A stretch of DNA of 64,000 nucleotides from Bacillota bacterium (lineage in GTDB: Bacteria; Bacillota; Clostridia; Lachnospirales; Lachnospiraceae), in assembly GCA_023414875.1 (NCBI GenBank), contig JAEZMV010000018.1, positions 220,547 through 284,546 on the forward strand, written 5' to 3'. The notes beneath the pieces were generated by a model, which was not told the DNA's origin, searched no databases, and saw only the letters and a list, made by a program, of their open reading frames with translations. Position 1 is the first letter of the stretch. Each line of letters begins with the position of its first letter. Below, one piece after another: positions 33,331-42,881 of this stretch. The translations under genes were made by a program, and so were the position numbers.

Positions 33331-36174
33331 ATGAAAAAACAGTTCAAGGCTATCATTTTGGCAGCAATGATGATAATGATGACGATTGCTGGCTCGGTAC
33401 ATCATATCAATAGTGTGGAAGCAGCTGAAGAGCTAAAAATTAACATTCATTATCATCGTTATGACGGGGATTATAGTGGTTGGAATATTTGGTCCTGGAT
33501 TATCGGAGCGGAAGGGGCGTCCTATGAATTTAACTCCGAAGATGATTTTGGAATGGTAGCATCATATACCCTTGAGATAGTGGAGGGAACAACAGAAGTA
33601 GGTTTTATTGTACGACATTCAACAGATAGTAATGCCTGGGACAAAAAGGATACGAGTAATGACAGATTTATGGATATCACAAAAGCAAAAGACGGAGTAA
33701 TTGATTTATATGTGGTACAGGATGAAGAAAACTTTGGATATGGAGAAGATGAGATGAATTTAGCACCTAAGATTATGGAAGCATCAATGGAAAACAAAAC
33801 AACGATTAATTTTAAAGTGACAACCGCATTTGACTGTACTGCAAAAGATACTGCATCTAAGGTTATCATCAAAGACTCAGAGGGTAATACATATGAAGCT
33901 GAAAGTGTTTTATCTAAAGAAGGAGAGAAGGCAACCACAGCAAAAATAACGATGGTAGAAGAACTAGATCTGTTTCAACGATATACCTTAAGCATTGAGG
34001 GCTATGGCGAATTACCTGTATCAAATGCCAAGGTGTTTTCAACACCTGAATTTGAAGAAGCTTTTTACTATGATGGAAATGATCTGGGAGCTATGTGGTC
34101 AAAGGATAAAACCTCTTTCCGCTTATGGGCACCTACAGCATCTGAAGTAATACTAAATCTTTATAAAGCCGGTATTGGAACGAATAAAATAGAAAGTATC
34201 GCGATGACACAGGATTTAAAAGGCACCTGGTACACGGAAAAATCAGGGGATTTGAGTGGGATCTATTATACATATTCAATTACCGTAGATGGTGTTATGA
34301 AGGAAGCGGTTGATCCCTATGCGAAAGCAGCAGGTGTAAACGGTGACCGTGGGATGGTAATCGACTTGGCGTCAACCAATCCTGAAGGTTTTACTGAGGA
34401 AGCAAAACCCGAGTTAATCAATTCAACGGACTCTGTTATCTATGAGCTGCATATCAGAGATTTTTCTGTTGATGATAGTTCAGGAATAAAAAACCAAGGG
34501 AAGTATATTGCATTTACAGAAAAGGGAACAACCTCTCTCACCGGTGAAAAGACCGGAATAGATTATCTGGTGGATTTAGGTGTTACCCATGTTCATCTGT
34601 TGCCCTCCTTTGATTTTTCAAGTATTGACGAAACAAAATTAATTAACAATCAGTTCAACTGGGGTTATGATCCTGAAAATTATAACGTCCCTGAAGGTTC
34701 CTACTCCACTGATCCACAGCATGGGGAAGTTAGAATTAATGAATATAAACAGATGGTTCAAGCGCTGCATTCTAACGGCATTCGTGTTGTAATGGATGTG
34801 GTGTATAACCATACTTCGGCAAGTGCTGATTCAAATTTGAATAAAATAGTGCCGGGCTATTATTACCGTATGAATGAAGATGGATCATTTTCAAATGCCT
34901 CTGGCTGCGGCAATGAAACAGCCTCCGAGCGTGCAATGATGAGAAAATATATCGTAGACTCTGTAGTATATTGGGCAACAGAATATCATATAGACGGTTT
35001 TCGTTTTGATTTAATGGGAATTCATGATATTGAGACAATGAATGCTATCCGAACAGCATTGAATCAGGTGGATCCAAGCATTCTAATATATGGAGAAGGT
35101 TGGACGGCAGGTTCTTCACCTCTACCGAAAAACGATCAGGTGTTAAAAGCTAATATGTCGTCCGTAGACTCTGCAATAGCTGCGTTTAGTGATGACATCC
35201 GTGATGGTATCAAGGGAAGCGTATTTGACTCACTGGATCAGGGGTTTGTCACAGGTAAGGCTGGTATGGAGGAAACGATAAAATCAGGTGTTGTAGCTTC
35301 TACCGATCATCCTCAGGTAGATTACTCCAAAGTAAATTATTCATCGGCTCCTTGGGCAAAGGAGCCAACTCAGACCATAAGCTATGCATCAGCACATGAC
35401 AATAATACCCTATGGGATAAGATTACCATATCCAATTCGGTTGACAGTTTGGAAGATAGGGTAAAGATGAACCTATTATCTGCAGCAATCATATTTACTT
35501 CTCAGGGGACCCCATTTTTTCAAGCAGGAGAGGAGTTTTTAAGAAGTAAACCGAAAGATGGAACCGGAACTACATATGTTGAGAATAGTTACAATTCACC
35601 GGATACTGTTAACAGCCTAAAGTGGAACTCCATATCTGATAATAAAGAGGTATATAGCTATTATAAAGGTTTAATCTCATTTCGTAAGGCTCACAGTGCT
35701 TTAAGAATGACAAAGACTTCAGAGATTCAGGCAAGCCTTAATTTTCTTGAAGGTCTTGATGAAAATGTAGTCGGCTATACAATTAATAATTCACCGAATG
35801 GTGAAACAGCAAAATCTCTCTGCATCATCTATAATGCTAATAAAGCCTCTACAGCGGTCACAATTCCGGAGGGAGCTTGGAACGTTTATGTTAAGGGAAA
35901 TAAGGCCGGAATAGAAGTGCTGGAGACAATCTCTGGAAGTAAAGTAACCGTGGATCCGATTTCAACACTTGTATTAGTAATGGAGGATGGTAAGACGGTG
36001 TTAACACCAACAGCTTCGGCACTATCCGATACTGCGGATGTAAATGCGGTACCAGCATCTGCTGAGGCAAAGAGTAATAATTCAGTTCGGTATGTTATCA
36101 TAGGGATTGTTGCAGCTATTATTGTTGTCGTCTCTGTAATAGTATTAAGAAGACGAAGGAGTAAGAAAAACTGA
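33331..36174 (+). CDS. pulA: Membrane-anchored type I pullulanase
   Basis: Hydrolyses alpha-1,6 branches in pullulan, starch or glycogen outside the cell; about 947 residues. After a signal peptide (MKKQFKAIILAAMMIMM to about residue 33) comes a CBM41 starch-binding domain (IHYHRYDGDYSGWNIWSW), an Ig-like segment, a CBM48 domain (FRLWAPTASEVILNLYK), and the GH13_14 barrel with VMDVVYNHT, GFRFDLMG (nucleophile Asp560), IYGEGWT (acid/base Glu589) and ASAHDNNTLWD. The C-terminus is a membrane helix (VRYVIIGIVAAIIVVVSVIVL) and RRRRSKK tail rather than an LPXTG signal, so it stays on the membrane. GGGAGG before the ATG at 33331 sets the start; an ATG at 33292 is less likely. Confidence 0.93.
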   Translation: MKKQFKAIILAAMMIMMTIAGSVHHINSVEAAEELKINIHYHRYDGDYSGWNIWSWIIGAEGASYEFNSEDDFGMVASYTLEIVEGTTEVGFIVRHSTDSNAWDKKDTSNDRFMDITKAKDGVIDLYVVQDEENFGYGEDEMNLAPKIMEASMENKTTINFKVTTAFDCTAKDTASKVIIKDSEGNTYEAESVLSKEGEKATTAKITMVEELDLFQRYTLSIEGYGELPVSNAKVFSTPEFEEAFYYDGNDLGAMWSKDKTSFRLWAPTASEVILNLYKAGIGTNKIESIAMTQDLKGTWYTEKSGDLSGIYYTYSITVDGVMKEAVDPYAKAAGVNGDRGMVIDLASTNPEGFTEEAKPELINSTDSVIYELHIRDFSVDDSSGIKNQGKYIAFTEKGTTSLTGEKTGIDYLVDLGVTHVHLLPSFDFSSIDETKLINNQFNWGYDPENYNVPEGSYSTDPQHGEVRINEYKQMVQALHSNGIRVVMDVVYNHTSASADSNLNKIVPGYYYRMNEDGSFSNASGCGNETASERAMMRKYIVDSVVYWATEYHIDGFRFDLMGIHDIETMNAIRTALNQVDPSILIYGEGWTAGSSPLPKNDQVLKANMSSVDSAIAAFSDDIRDGIKGSVFDSLDQGFVTGKAGMEETIKSGVVASTDHPQVDYSKVNYSSAPWAKEPTQTISYASAHDNNTLWDKITISNSVDSLEDRVKMNLLSAAIIFTSQGTPFFQAGEEFLRSKPKDGTGTTYVENSYNSPDTVNSLKWNSISDNKEVYSYYKGLISFRKAHSALRMTKTSEIQASLNFLEGLDENVVGYTINNSPNGETAKSLCIIYNANKASTAVTIPEGAWNVYVKGNKAGIEVLETISGSKVTVDPISTLVLVMEDGKTVLTPTASALSDTADVNAVPASAEAKSNNSVRYVIIGIVAAIIVVVSVIVLRRRRSKKN

Positions 36175-36622
36175 TTTCAGTTCGAGGGGTATTATTCCTA
36201 GTAAATGAATCACATCTACCTTAAAGAATCATATAATCCTTTTATTTAATGAATGCAGGCGACTGTTTTAGTCAGCCTGCATTTTCAATCGGAATGATGA
36301 TTAATAAATTTTTTCGATAAATACAACAAAACAATTCTGTGTATGATATACATAAGCCTCATTATTATGTTATCTCGCTATATTTTTATTGAAAAGATTT
36401 ACCTATGTGAATGTTTTTTATTTAGGTACATTAGGCTTGGTTTACTATATAATACAAAGTATGAGAAGGAACGTATGAAGTCTTACTATTCATTGATTGC
36501 TATAATATGGTTGACTAACTTTGGGTAGGATCTTATAATTAGGGAATGGATTTTTGCAATTATCATACTGAGGTAAATGCTATTAAATTGACTACAGGAA
36601 TCGCAATACATAAGGAGAAGAA
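36175..36622. other. Gap between pullulanase and the alpha/beta hydrolase
   Basis: Holds the terminator at 36252-36286. The remaining 336 bases show only AT-rich sequence; a 61-codon frame at 36343-36528 lacks a ribosome site and looks fortuitous. AAGGAG at 36611 is the ribosome site of the hydrolase. Confidence 0.6.
36252..36286 (+). terminator. Rho-independent terminator after pullulanase
   Basis: AATGCAGGC at 36252-36260 pairs with GCCTGCATT at 36275-36283 and GACT/AGTC extends the stem inward; TTTTC follows. Confidence 0.82.
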
Positions 36623-37897
36623 ATGATGAAGCTGGAATATAAAAAAATACATCGAATGTCTATGAGTGCTCTGATCCTTTTTTTTATACTGATAGGGGCA
36701 ATGAGTATAGATATTGTTATTATATATCTTAAGTGGCCTTCTTATTTAAAAATAGGAGCGCCGGATGCCACTGCTTTACGTCATGCTGTCTTTTATATTC
36801 CCTGTATCCTTGCAGCGATTATTACACATACAGTGTTTCGCAGAAAGCTTCTCAAGGATTATCCGGACAGATTTCCAGTTAAAGTAAGGTCAACCAAAAA
36901 AACAATCATTCGACGAATCGTAAAATCCATTGTCATAACCTTGTTGATGGGTATTTTCTTATTGATGGTTACCCCATATATCGCGCTGCCGATATTTCTT
37001 AATCGACATGTGAACTATCTTGGTTATACTACCCCAAAACATGTTTTGCAGGATATCTATGAAGCGTCTGAATATGATATGAAAGAAACGCAACGGTATC
37101 TTGTTACGGAAGACGGTTTTAAAGTTTGGACCTCAGAAATCTATACAGAACAGCCCAAAGCAGTTATAATCTACCTCACCGGAATCATGCAGCCTTCCGT
37201 TACTTACTTCTATGGACATGCAAAATATATGCAGGAGAGGGGATATGCGTCCATTCTACTGGAGGTTCGAGGTCACGGAAAAAGTGACGGTAATAGAATC
37301 TGTTTAGGCTATGAGGAGATTAATGATGTAAGAGCAGTAGTAGAATTCATCAAAGCTGAGAAGAAATATGACGGTGTACCTATAGTGATTCAGGGAATGT
37401 CCATGGGAGGGGCGGTATCGATAAATGCATTCGGCCAGATTTCAGAAATCGATGCATTAATAGCGATGTCAGCGTATTCCAGTTTTGAGGAGGTGGCTCT
37501 TGATCAGATGAATGGACTCGGTATCCCTAAGATAATTCAAAGGATGGAAAAGCCTTTTTTAAGATCGGCTCTTAAAGTAATCTATGGTAAATATCCAGTT
37601 GAAAATTTAAGGCCGATAGAACAGATTAAAAACACAAACGGCAGACCGGCTTTACTTGTCGCCTGTACCGGGGATACGGAAGTTCCTCCGATTAATATGC
37701 AACGATTGAGAAATGCTAACCCTGTGGTACAGACCTGGCTTCGTGATTCCTGGGAGCATTTTATTGTTAAGGATTGCAATTTAATGGAAGTGGCGCAGGA
37801 TAAAGAATATTGTGATCGGATTCTAGCCTTTTTAGAGGATGAGGTTATCAGGGATCAAAGGATGCGAGTTAGCTCCAATATTATGGATTTTCCATGA
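36623..37897 (+). CDS. Membrane-anchored alpha/beta hydrolase
   Basis: 424 residues. Three hydrophobic helices (about 14-34, 48-68 and 92-122) precede a cytoplasmic or extracellular alpha/beta hydrolase domain from about 150. Catalytic elements are visible: oxyanion region IIYLTGIMQPS, EVRGHGKSDG, nucleophile elbow GMSMGG, acid CTGDTEVPP and His in WEHFIV. The family includes esterases, monoacylglycerol lipases and acylpeptidase-like enzymes; the substrate cannot be predicted. AAGGAG precedes the start. Its stop lies only five bases from the stop of the convergent MFS gene, leaving no room for a terminator. Confidence 0.85.
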   Translation: MMKLEYKKIHRMSMSALILFFILIGAMSIDIVIIYLKWPSYLKIGAPDATALRHAVFYIPCILAAIITHTVFRRKLLKDYPDRFPVKVRSTKKTIIRRIVKSIVITLLMGIFLLMVTPYIALPIFLNRHVNYLGYTTPKHVLQDIYEASEYDMKETQRYLVTEDGFKVWTSEIYTEQPKAVIIYLTGIMQPSVTYFYGHAKYMQERGYASILLEVRGHGKSDGNRICLGYEEINDVRAVVEFIKAEKKYDGVPIVIQGMSMGGAVSINAFGQISEIDALIAMSAYSSFEEVALDQMNGLGIPKIIQRMEKPFLRSALKVIYGKYPVENLRPIEQIKNTNGRPALLVACTGDTEVPPINMQRLRNANPVVQTWLRDSWEHFIVKDCNLMEVAQDKEYCDRILAFLEDEVIRDQRMRVSSNIMDFP

Positions 37898-37902
37898 TAA
37901 AC

Positions 37903-39114
37903 CTATTTATCTGCTAGATGTCGATTACTGCGGGTGATGATAGCAATCAATATTAATGCTAAACCAGAACTAACCATAATCCATTGAAGCGGAATAACAT
38001 CTGCTAATGGTCCGAAAATTGCCATACCAATGGGTAAAAAACCGGAGTACATTGAACTAAGTAAACCAAATATTCGCCCTTGCATAGAGACCTCGGTTTT
38101 CTCTTGTAGCAGTGTTGTAATAGATGTTTGCACGATTGTCATAGCTATGCCATAGAATAACATGTAAACAAGATATATTATAAAGTTATTGGCAATTCCC
38201 ATTCCAATGGCAAATGCACCGAAGGCAGAAAGACTCAGGAACAAAGTCTTGATACGACTATTAAAACCGCCCCATATACTCATTACAAGACCGCCTGACA
38301 ACATTCCTGCAAATCCTACTAGCTCTACCACGGTTAGATACCAATATGTATCACCGTAGACACGACGCACAAGAAGTCCGGCAAGAAATCCAGATGGAAC
38401 AGCTAAGAAAATAAATAATCCATACACAATTAATAGCTTTCCAATGACTTTATCTGAAAAAGCATATCTAACGCCAACCTTTATATCTGTAAACACAGAC
38501 GCTTTTTCCATTACCATTTTTTGCTTCGGTAGCATGACACAAGATAAAATACCTATACCAATGACTGCTGTAATAATATCCACCATCATTGTAGAGCGCA
38601 GTGTACTAATTGAAAATAAAGCACCAGCCGCGGCGGGAGCTGCAAACTGGACAATGGATTGCATAGTAGCGTTGATACCGTTGTAACGCATTAATTGTTC
38701 TGTCGGTACAAGCTGTGGAATAATGGCATTGACCGCCGGAGTTTGAACACCTGACCCAAGAGAACGAATAATCGACATTAAAAGCAAGCCACTCAGCAAA
38801 GCCGGTTCAGAAGAAATATGAGGCATTGCCAACATCATTACCAGCGTAACAGCAGCAATTGCTGAATCTGCACCAATAATCAATTTTTTTCGATTATATC
38901 GATCAGCCCACACTCCTCCGACTAAAGAAATAAGAAACTGTGGCAGATAAGAACAAATAGTAAATGCAGCTACCCATGTACCGGAGGAAGTCTGCATAGT
39001 CACATACCATACAATAGCCATTTGTACAAGAGTAGAACCAAATAGCGTGACACATTGACTGATAAGAAAGAGTATCGTCCGTTTTTTCCAATCAGATTGT
39101 AGTTTATTATACAT
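37903..39114 (-). CDS. MFS exporter (macrolide/multidrug efflux type)
   Basis: About 403 residues and twelve predicted helices, of the DHA3-type family that includes macrolide efflux proteins: WKKRTILFLISQCVTLFGSTLVQMAIVWYV at the start, GGVWADRYNRKKLIIGAD loop 2-3 motif, RSLGSGVQTPAVNAIIPQLVP. The frame continues upstream to 39225, but AGGAGG at 39119-39124 (read on the minus strand) selects the ATG at 39114. That ATG overlaps the last codons of the upstream AraC-GNAT gene by 8 bases, so the two are translationally coupled, and the AraC protein probably controls the pump. The exported compound is unknown. Confidence 0.9.
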   Translation of the reverse strand: MYNKLQSDWKKRTILFLISQCVTLFGSTLVQMAIVWYVTMQTSSGTWVAAFTICSYLPQFLISLVGGVWADRYNRKKLIIGADSAIAAVTLVMMLAMPHISSEPALLSGLLLMSIIRSLGSGVQTPAVNAIIPQLVPTEQLMRYNGINATMQSIVQFAAPAAAGALFSISTLRSTMMVDIITAVIGIGILSCVMLPKQKMVMEKASVFTDIKVGVRYAFSDKVIGKLLIVYGLFIFLAVPSGFLAGLLVRRVYGDTYWYLTVVELVGFAGMLSGGLVMSIWGGFNSRIKTLFLSLSAFGAFAIGMGIANNFIIYLVYMLFYGIAMTIVQTSITTLLQEKTEVSMQGRIFGLLSSMYSGFLPIGMAIFGPLADVIPLQWIMVSSGLALILIAIITRSNRHLADK

Positions 39115-39964
39115 TTGAATTATCCTCCTTGTATTTATGTGGAGAAAGCTCGAAACGCTGCGTTGGATAACCAAATTCAAAAAGTAGCTCTTTTTCTGCA
39201 AAACCAAGCTGTTTAAGTACCTCACGGTAGCCTGTGTCAGCTTTATCGTATTCTCGGAATGTTGTCGTACTAACTTTCCTCCCGGGAAGAAAATCGTTCA
39301 TCAATCTCTCTAAAAAGATCTTTTGAATCCCACACTCCCGGTATTGTGGATGTACCCCCATAAACTCAATGCTTCCTGCATCATAAGAAAATGCCATGAT
39401 ACCAATAACAGTATCCATATTTTTTAATATCAGTGCCTGTCTTTCCTTAATACTGTTATTTAAATTTTTGAGGTAGTCCTCTTCATCAAGGTGCGGATAT
39501 CCATCAATCACCAAGTGTACAAGCTTTATCCAATCAGGAATGTCGCTTATCTCGGCAAAACGAATATCGGATTTTTTAAACTCTATGTCTGTCAAATTTC
39601 TTTGTAGAGAAAACCGCAATTGCAAGGGATAAAATTCTCTCTGTTCTCTATATTCCGCAGGAGGTACCTTATACATAGATTTAAAAGCAGTAGTAAATGC
39701 CTGCTGGCTTTCATAACCACAGATAAAAGCAATATCAATGATAGGCTTCTCGGAGAATACTAATAATTTTGCTGCTTCGGTAAGCTGTCGCCGCCCCACA
39801 TAATCATGGATTGTCATTCCCACCGTATCTTTAAACATTCGGTGTAAATGGTATTTGGAATAGTGAATGGCTGTTGCTACGGCATTAAGCTCTAGTATAC
39901 CATCAAGATGATTTTCGATGAAATCAATGACCTTTTCAATACTAATAATCGTTTTGCTTTCCAT
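39107..39964 (-). CDS. AraC family regulator fused to a GNAT acetyltransferase domain
   Basis: 285 residues with two domains. Residues 1-110 form an AraC-type double helix-turn-helix: KVIDFIENHLDGILELNAVATAIHYSKYHLHRMFKDTVG and DIAFICGYESQQAFTTAFKSMYKVPPAEYR. Residues about 130-270 form a GNAT-like acyltransferase domain: GIMAFSYDAGSIEFMGVHPQYRECGIQKIFLERLM has the acetyl-CoA binding beta4-alpha3 pattern, although the usual RGxG is Glu-Cys-Gly. AraC usually has an effector domain before the DNA-binding domain, so this order is distinctive. Upstream of and overlapping an MFS efflux gene. The GNAT part may sense or acetylate the pump substrate. Confidence 0.85.
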   Translation of the reverse strand: MESKTIISIEKVIDFIENHLDGILELNAVATAIHYSKYHLHRMFKDTVGMTIHDYVGRRQLTEAAKLLVFSEKPIIDIAFICGYESQQAFTTAFKSMYKVPPAEYREQREFYPLQLRFSLQRNLTDIEFKKSDIRFAEISDIPDWIKLVHLVIDGYPHLDEEDYLKNLNNSIKERQALILKNMDTVIGIMAFSYDAGSIEFMGVHPQYRECGIQKIFLERLMNDFLPGRKVSTTTFREYDKADTGYREVLKQLGFAEKELLFEFGYPTQRFELSPHKYKEDNSNV

Positions 39965-40160
39965 TTCTGATTCCTCCTTTCCGTAGAATAGGATATCAGT
40001 ATTGGTATTTTGTGTTTTAATAATTCTTGCTATTTTATAATTGTCTTGTGCATATTGCAGCTATTCAATAATCCATAATTAACACCAATTAGAGAGACTA
40101 GCTCTACTCGAAGGGATTGCCTTCCCCAATGCTTAAGTAGAAAGCAGATCAATACATTTA

Positions 40161-41456
40161 CTAAAAAAGGCTTCTTACGTCCGAATAAAAATCAGGGTAG
40201 GAGATGTCAACACATTCTGCATCTTTAATATCGGTATCTCCATCAGCCAGTAAGCTTGCGATCGTGAAGGACATGGCAATTCGATGGTCGGATTTACTCT
40301 CTACCGCTGCACCGTGAAGGGGCTTTCCTCCGTTAATAATCATTCCGTCAGCAGTAGCTGTGATATCTGCGCCCATCCTTGAAAGATTCTCAACCATAAC
40401 ATCAATACGGTTTGATTCCTTTACCTTAAGCTCCGACGCATCTTTAATGATTGTCCGGCCCTCAGCAAAGCAGGCTAGAATAGCAATGATGGGTATTTCA
40501 TCAATCAGTGTTGGAATGATATCTCCGCCAATCTCACAGCCCTTCAGCTCACTATGAGTCACAACAAGGTCAGCCACCGGTTCACCACCGTTATCTATGA
40601 TATTTTCCAGAGTAATATTCGCACCCATCTGTCTGCATACTCTTAATATTCCATCCCTGGTTGGATTGATACCAACATTTTTTATAACAATCTCTGAATT
40701 TGGCACAAGCAACCCGGCAGCAATAAAATAAGCGGCAGAAGAGATATCACCGGGAACACTTATTTTCCTACCGGTTAAGATTGGATTGGGCAAAATCTTT
40801 ACTGTATTACCAATTGAGGTTACCGTTGCGCCAAATTCGGTTAACATAAGCTCGGTATGATTTCTTGATAAGGAAGGCTCTGTAACGGAGGTTTCTCCCT
40901 CAGCGTACAGTCCTGCAAGCAAAACACTTGATTTTATCTGAGCAGAAGCAACCGGAGAATTGTAACGGATTCCGGTTAGTTGGGTATGATTTTTGGTGGT
41001 ACCATTTATTATAAGCGGAACACAACCGTTGTCCTTAATACTCTTAATATCGGCACCCATCATAGAAAGAGGGGTCATAACTCTTCCCATTGGTCTTCTC
41101 TGAATTGATTCATCGCCAATTAAGGATACATCAAAACTCTGACCACTAAGGATACCGGAGATTAACCTCAGAGTAGTTCCGCTGTTTCCGACATCAAGTA
41201 TATCCTTTGGCCTAGTCAAACCATGCAGACCCTTCCCATGAATAACAACATAATCAGAGGAGGCTTGATTATCAATCTCTATTCCCATTTGGCGAAAGCA
41301 TCGAATGGTAGATAAGCAGTCCGCACCCTGTAAAAAGTTTGTTATCTCAGTAATCCCTTCAGCTAAAGCGCCGAACATAATTGCCCGATGAGAGATCGAT
41401 TTATCTCCCGAAACTTTAATGGTTCCTTTTAACGGTCCACATTTTTGAAATATCAT
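40161..41456 (-). CDS. aroA: 3-phosphoshikimate 1-carboxyvinyltransferase (EPSP synthase)
   Basis: Transfers enolpyruvyl from PEP to shikimate-3-phosphate, sixth step of the shikimate pathway, in the cytoplasm. About 431 residues with GDKSISHRAIMFGALAEG, LDVGNSGTTLRLISGIL, DESIQRRPMGR, SKDxxPVIDEIPI-type region (ALAxF) and KVKESNRIDVM, plus final DHRIAMSFTIA. The early Gly and Ala positions suggest a class II enzyme. GAGGAG eight bases before the ATG at 41456 sets the start; the frame is open to 41504. Third gene of the aroF-tyrA-aroA group on the minus strand. Confidence 0.96.
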   Translation of the reverse strand: MIFQKCGPLKGTIKVSGDKSISHRAIMFGALAEGITEITNFLQGADCLSTIRCFRQMGIEIDNQASSDYVVIHGKGLHGLTRPKDILDVGNSGTTLRLISGILSGQSFDVSLIGDESIQRRPMGRVMTPLSMMGADIKSIKDNGCVPLIINGTTKNHTQLTGIRYNSPVASAQIKSSVLLAGLYAEGETSVTEPSLSRNHTELMLTEFGATVTSIGNTVKILPNPILTGRKISVPGDISSAAYFIAAGLLVPNSEIVIKNVGINPTRDGILRVCRQMGANITLENIIDNGGEPVADLVVTHSELKGCEIGGDIIPTLIDEIPIIAILACFAEGRTIIKDASELKVKESNRIDVMVENLSRMGADITATADGMIINGGKPLHGAAVESKSDHRIAMSFTIASLLADGDTDIKDAECVDISYPDFYSDVRSLF

Positions 41457-41541
41457 GTTAATTTCTCCTCGTAAAATATACTGGTTATTAAAATATAGAA
41501 GCACATATTAGGGTAATATTTTATTATCAAAATGATATAAT

Positions 41542-42678
41542 CTATTTTCGTTCATAGATTTTATAATTATATCTAGATAGCAGCGTAATAGCGTTTTGCT
41601 GTGCCTGTTCATCATAAAACTCGATTCTCAGGACACCTTCTTCAAACTCTCGGTTATGAATAATACCGATATTTTTAATACTGATCTGATTACTAGCAAG
41701 TAAGGTAGCTATCGTTGCAATAGCCCCTGCTTCATCCATGATATCCAGATATATCTCAAACAGCTTCTTCATAATACCGATGGATTTATTCGGGATAGCG
41801 CTTCGGTATTCTCCGGCGGTATCAAACATCTGATAGAGATAATCACCATCCATACGTTCCAAGGCATCAGAGGCGGCTTTTAATGAAGTTATGTAACGAT
41901 CCAATAGTCGTTTGATGTCAGTGGAATTCGTCAGACAGATATTCTGCCACATAATAGGAGAGGAGGAGGCAATGCGGGTGATGTCCTTAAAGCCTCCGGC
42001 TGCTAAAGCTCTCATTTTCTCTGCTTCGTCATCTTCCTCCCGTACAAGGTTTACCAGCTGTGCTGCGATGATATGTGGGACATGGCTGATCGCTGCGGTT
42101 ATATTGTCGTGCTCCGATGCCTCAAGTAGGATTGGAATTGAACCTAGCTTTTTCACTAACTGGTAAAGTAACCTTGTCATTTCCTCCGGTGTCTTCTTCG
42201 TGGGGGTCAGAATATAGTAAGCATTTTCAAGCAATAAGGCATAGGAATTCAAATATCCGGTTTTTTCGGAGCCGGTCATAGGGTGTCCGCCAACAAACTG
42301 AGCTTCTAAATTAAGCTCCTTAATTGCAGTATGGATATTACCTTTTACACTTCCTACATCTGTAAGGATACAGGTGGGTTTCAAGATAGGTTTTAATTCT
42401 TTTAGATATTCTATATTGGATAATACTGGAGCACATAAAAATAAAAGATCACAATCCGGAAAGTCTTCCTGAAGAGTGGTAGTAATCGAGTCTAATACTC
42501 CATCCTTAAGAGCTGCAATTAAATCAGCACTTGGTTGATTCTTATGATAATCGTAAGCGAAGAGATAGTAATCCTTATATATTTTTCTCAGCGCACGTGC
42601 AATTGATCCGCCAATCAATCCAAATCCAATAAAACCAACTTTCATATCGCTCCTAAAATCACTCTCTATTTCGTTCAT
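41542..42678 (-). CDS. tyrA: Prephenate dehydrogenase with ACT domain
   Basis: Oxidative decarboxylation of prephenate to 4-hydroxyphenylpyruvate with NAD+, for tyrosine synthesis. 378 residues: Rossmann motif VGFIGFGLIGGSIARAL, LTDVGSVKG, QFVGGHPMTGSEKTGY, SHVPHIIAAQLV, then a C-terminal ACT domain (about 305-375, GAIATIATLLASNQISIKNIGI) for tyrosine feedback. Two starts are credible: 42678 behind AGGAGG and 42645 behind TAGGAGCG; the first is chosen. Lies between aroF and aroA. Confidence 0.94.
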   Translation of the reverse strand: MNEIESDFRSDMKVGFIGFGLIGGSIARALRKIYKDYYLFAYDYHKNQPSADLIAALKDGVLDSITTTLQEDFPDCDLLFLCAPVLSNIEYLKELKPILKPTCILTDVGSVKGNIHTAIKELNLEAQFVGGHPMTGSEKTGYLNSYALLLENAYYILTPTKKTPEEMTRLLYQLVKKLGSIPILLEASEHDNITAAISHVPHIIAAQLVNLVREEDDEAEKMRALAAGGFKDITRIASSSPIMWQNICLTNSTDIKRLLDRYITSLKAASDALERMDGDYLYQMFDTAGEYRSAIPNKSIGIMKKLFEIYLDIMDEAGAIATIATLLASNQISIKNIGIIHNREFEEGVLRIEFYDEQAQQNAITLLSRYNYKIYERK

Positions 42679-42800
42679 GAATGCCTCCTGTAAATTAATT
42701 CTGAATAATAACTACATCTATTATAATTCGATAAAATCATGTTCTGCAAGTATAATAAAATTATATTATAACAAGGTTACAGTTTATTATTGTTCATACC

Positions 42801-42843
42801 TATTATGAAGCATTTGCGGCAAAAGCAGTCATGCTTCGTTAGT
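42801..42843 (+). repeat. Dispersed stem-loop repeat, copy 2
   Basis: Shares AAGCATTTGCGGCAAAAGC (42808-42826) and CGTTAGT (42837-42843) with copy 1 at 28716-28769. GAAGCAT at 42807-42813 and ATGCTTC at 42831-42837 form a 7-bp stem around the conserved core. Located between aroF and tyrA, on the strand opposite to those genes. Confidence 0.6.
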
Positions 42844-42881
42844 GTGTGAATTGTAACTATGAAAATTGTACGGCGTGTTGT

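Noticed and set aside
36343..36528. 61-codon frame before the alpha/beta hydrolase
   Set aside because: No ribosome site, unusual hydrophobic and Tyr/Ile-rich composition in AT-rich DNA, and no family resemblance.
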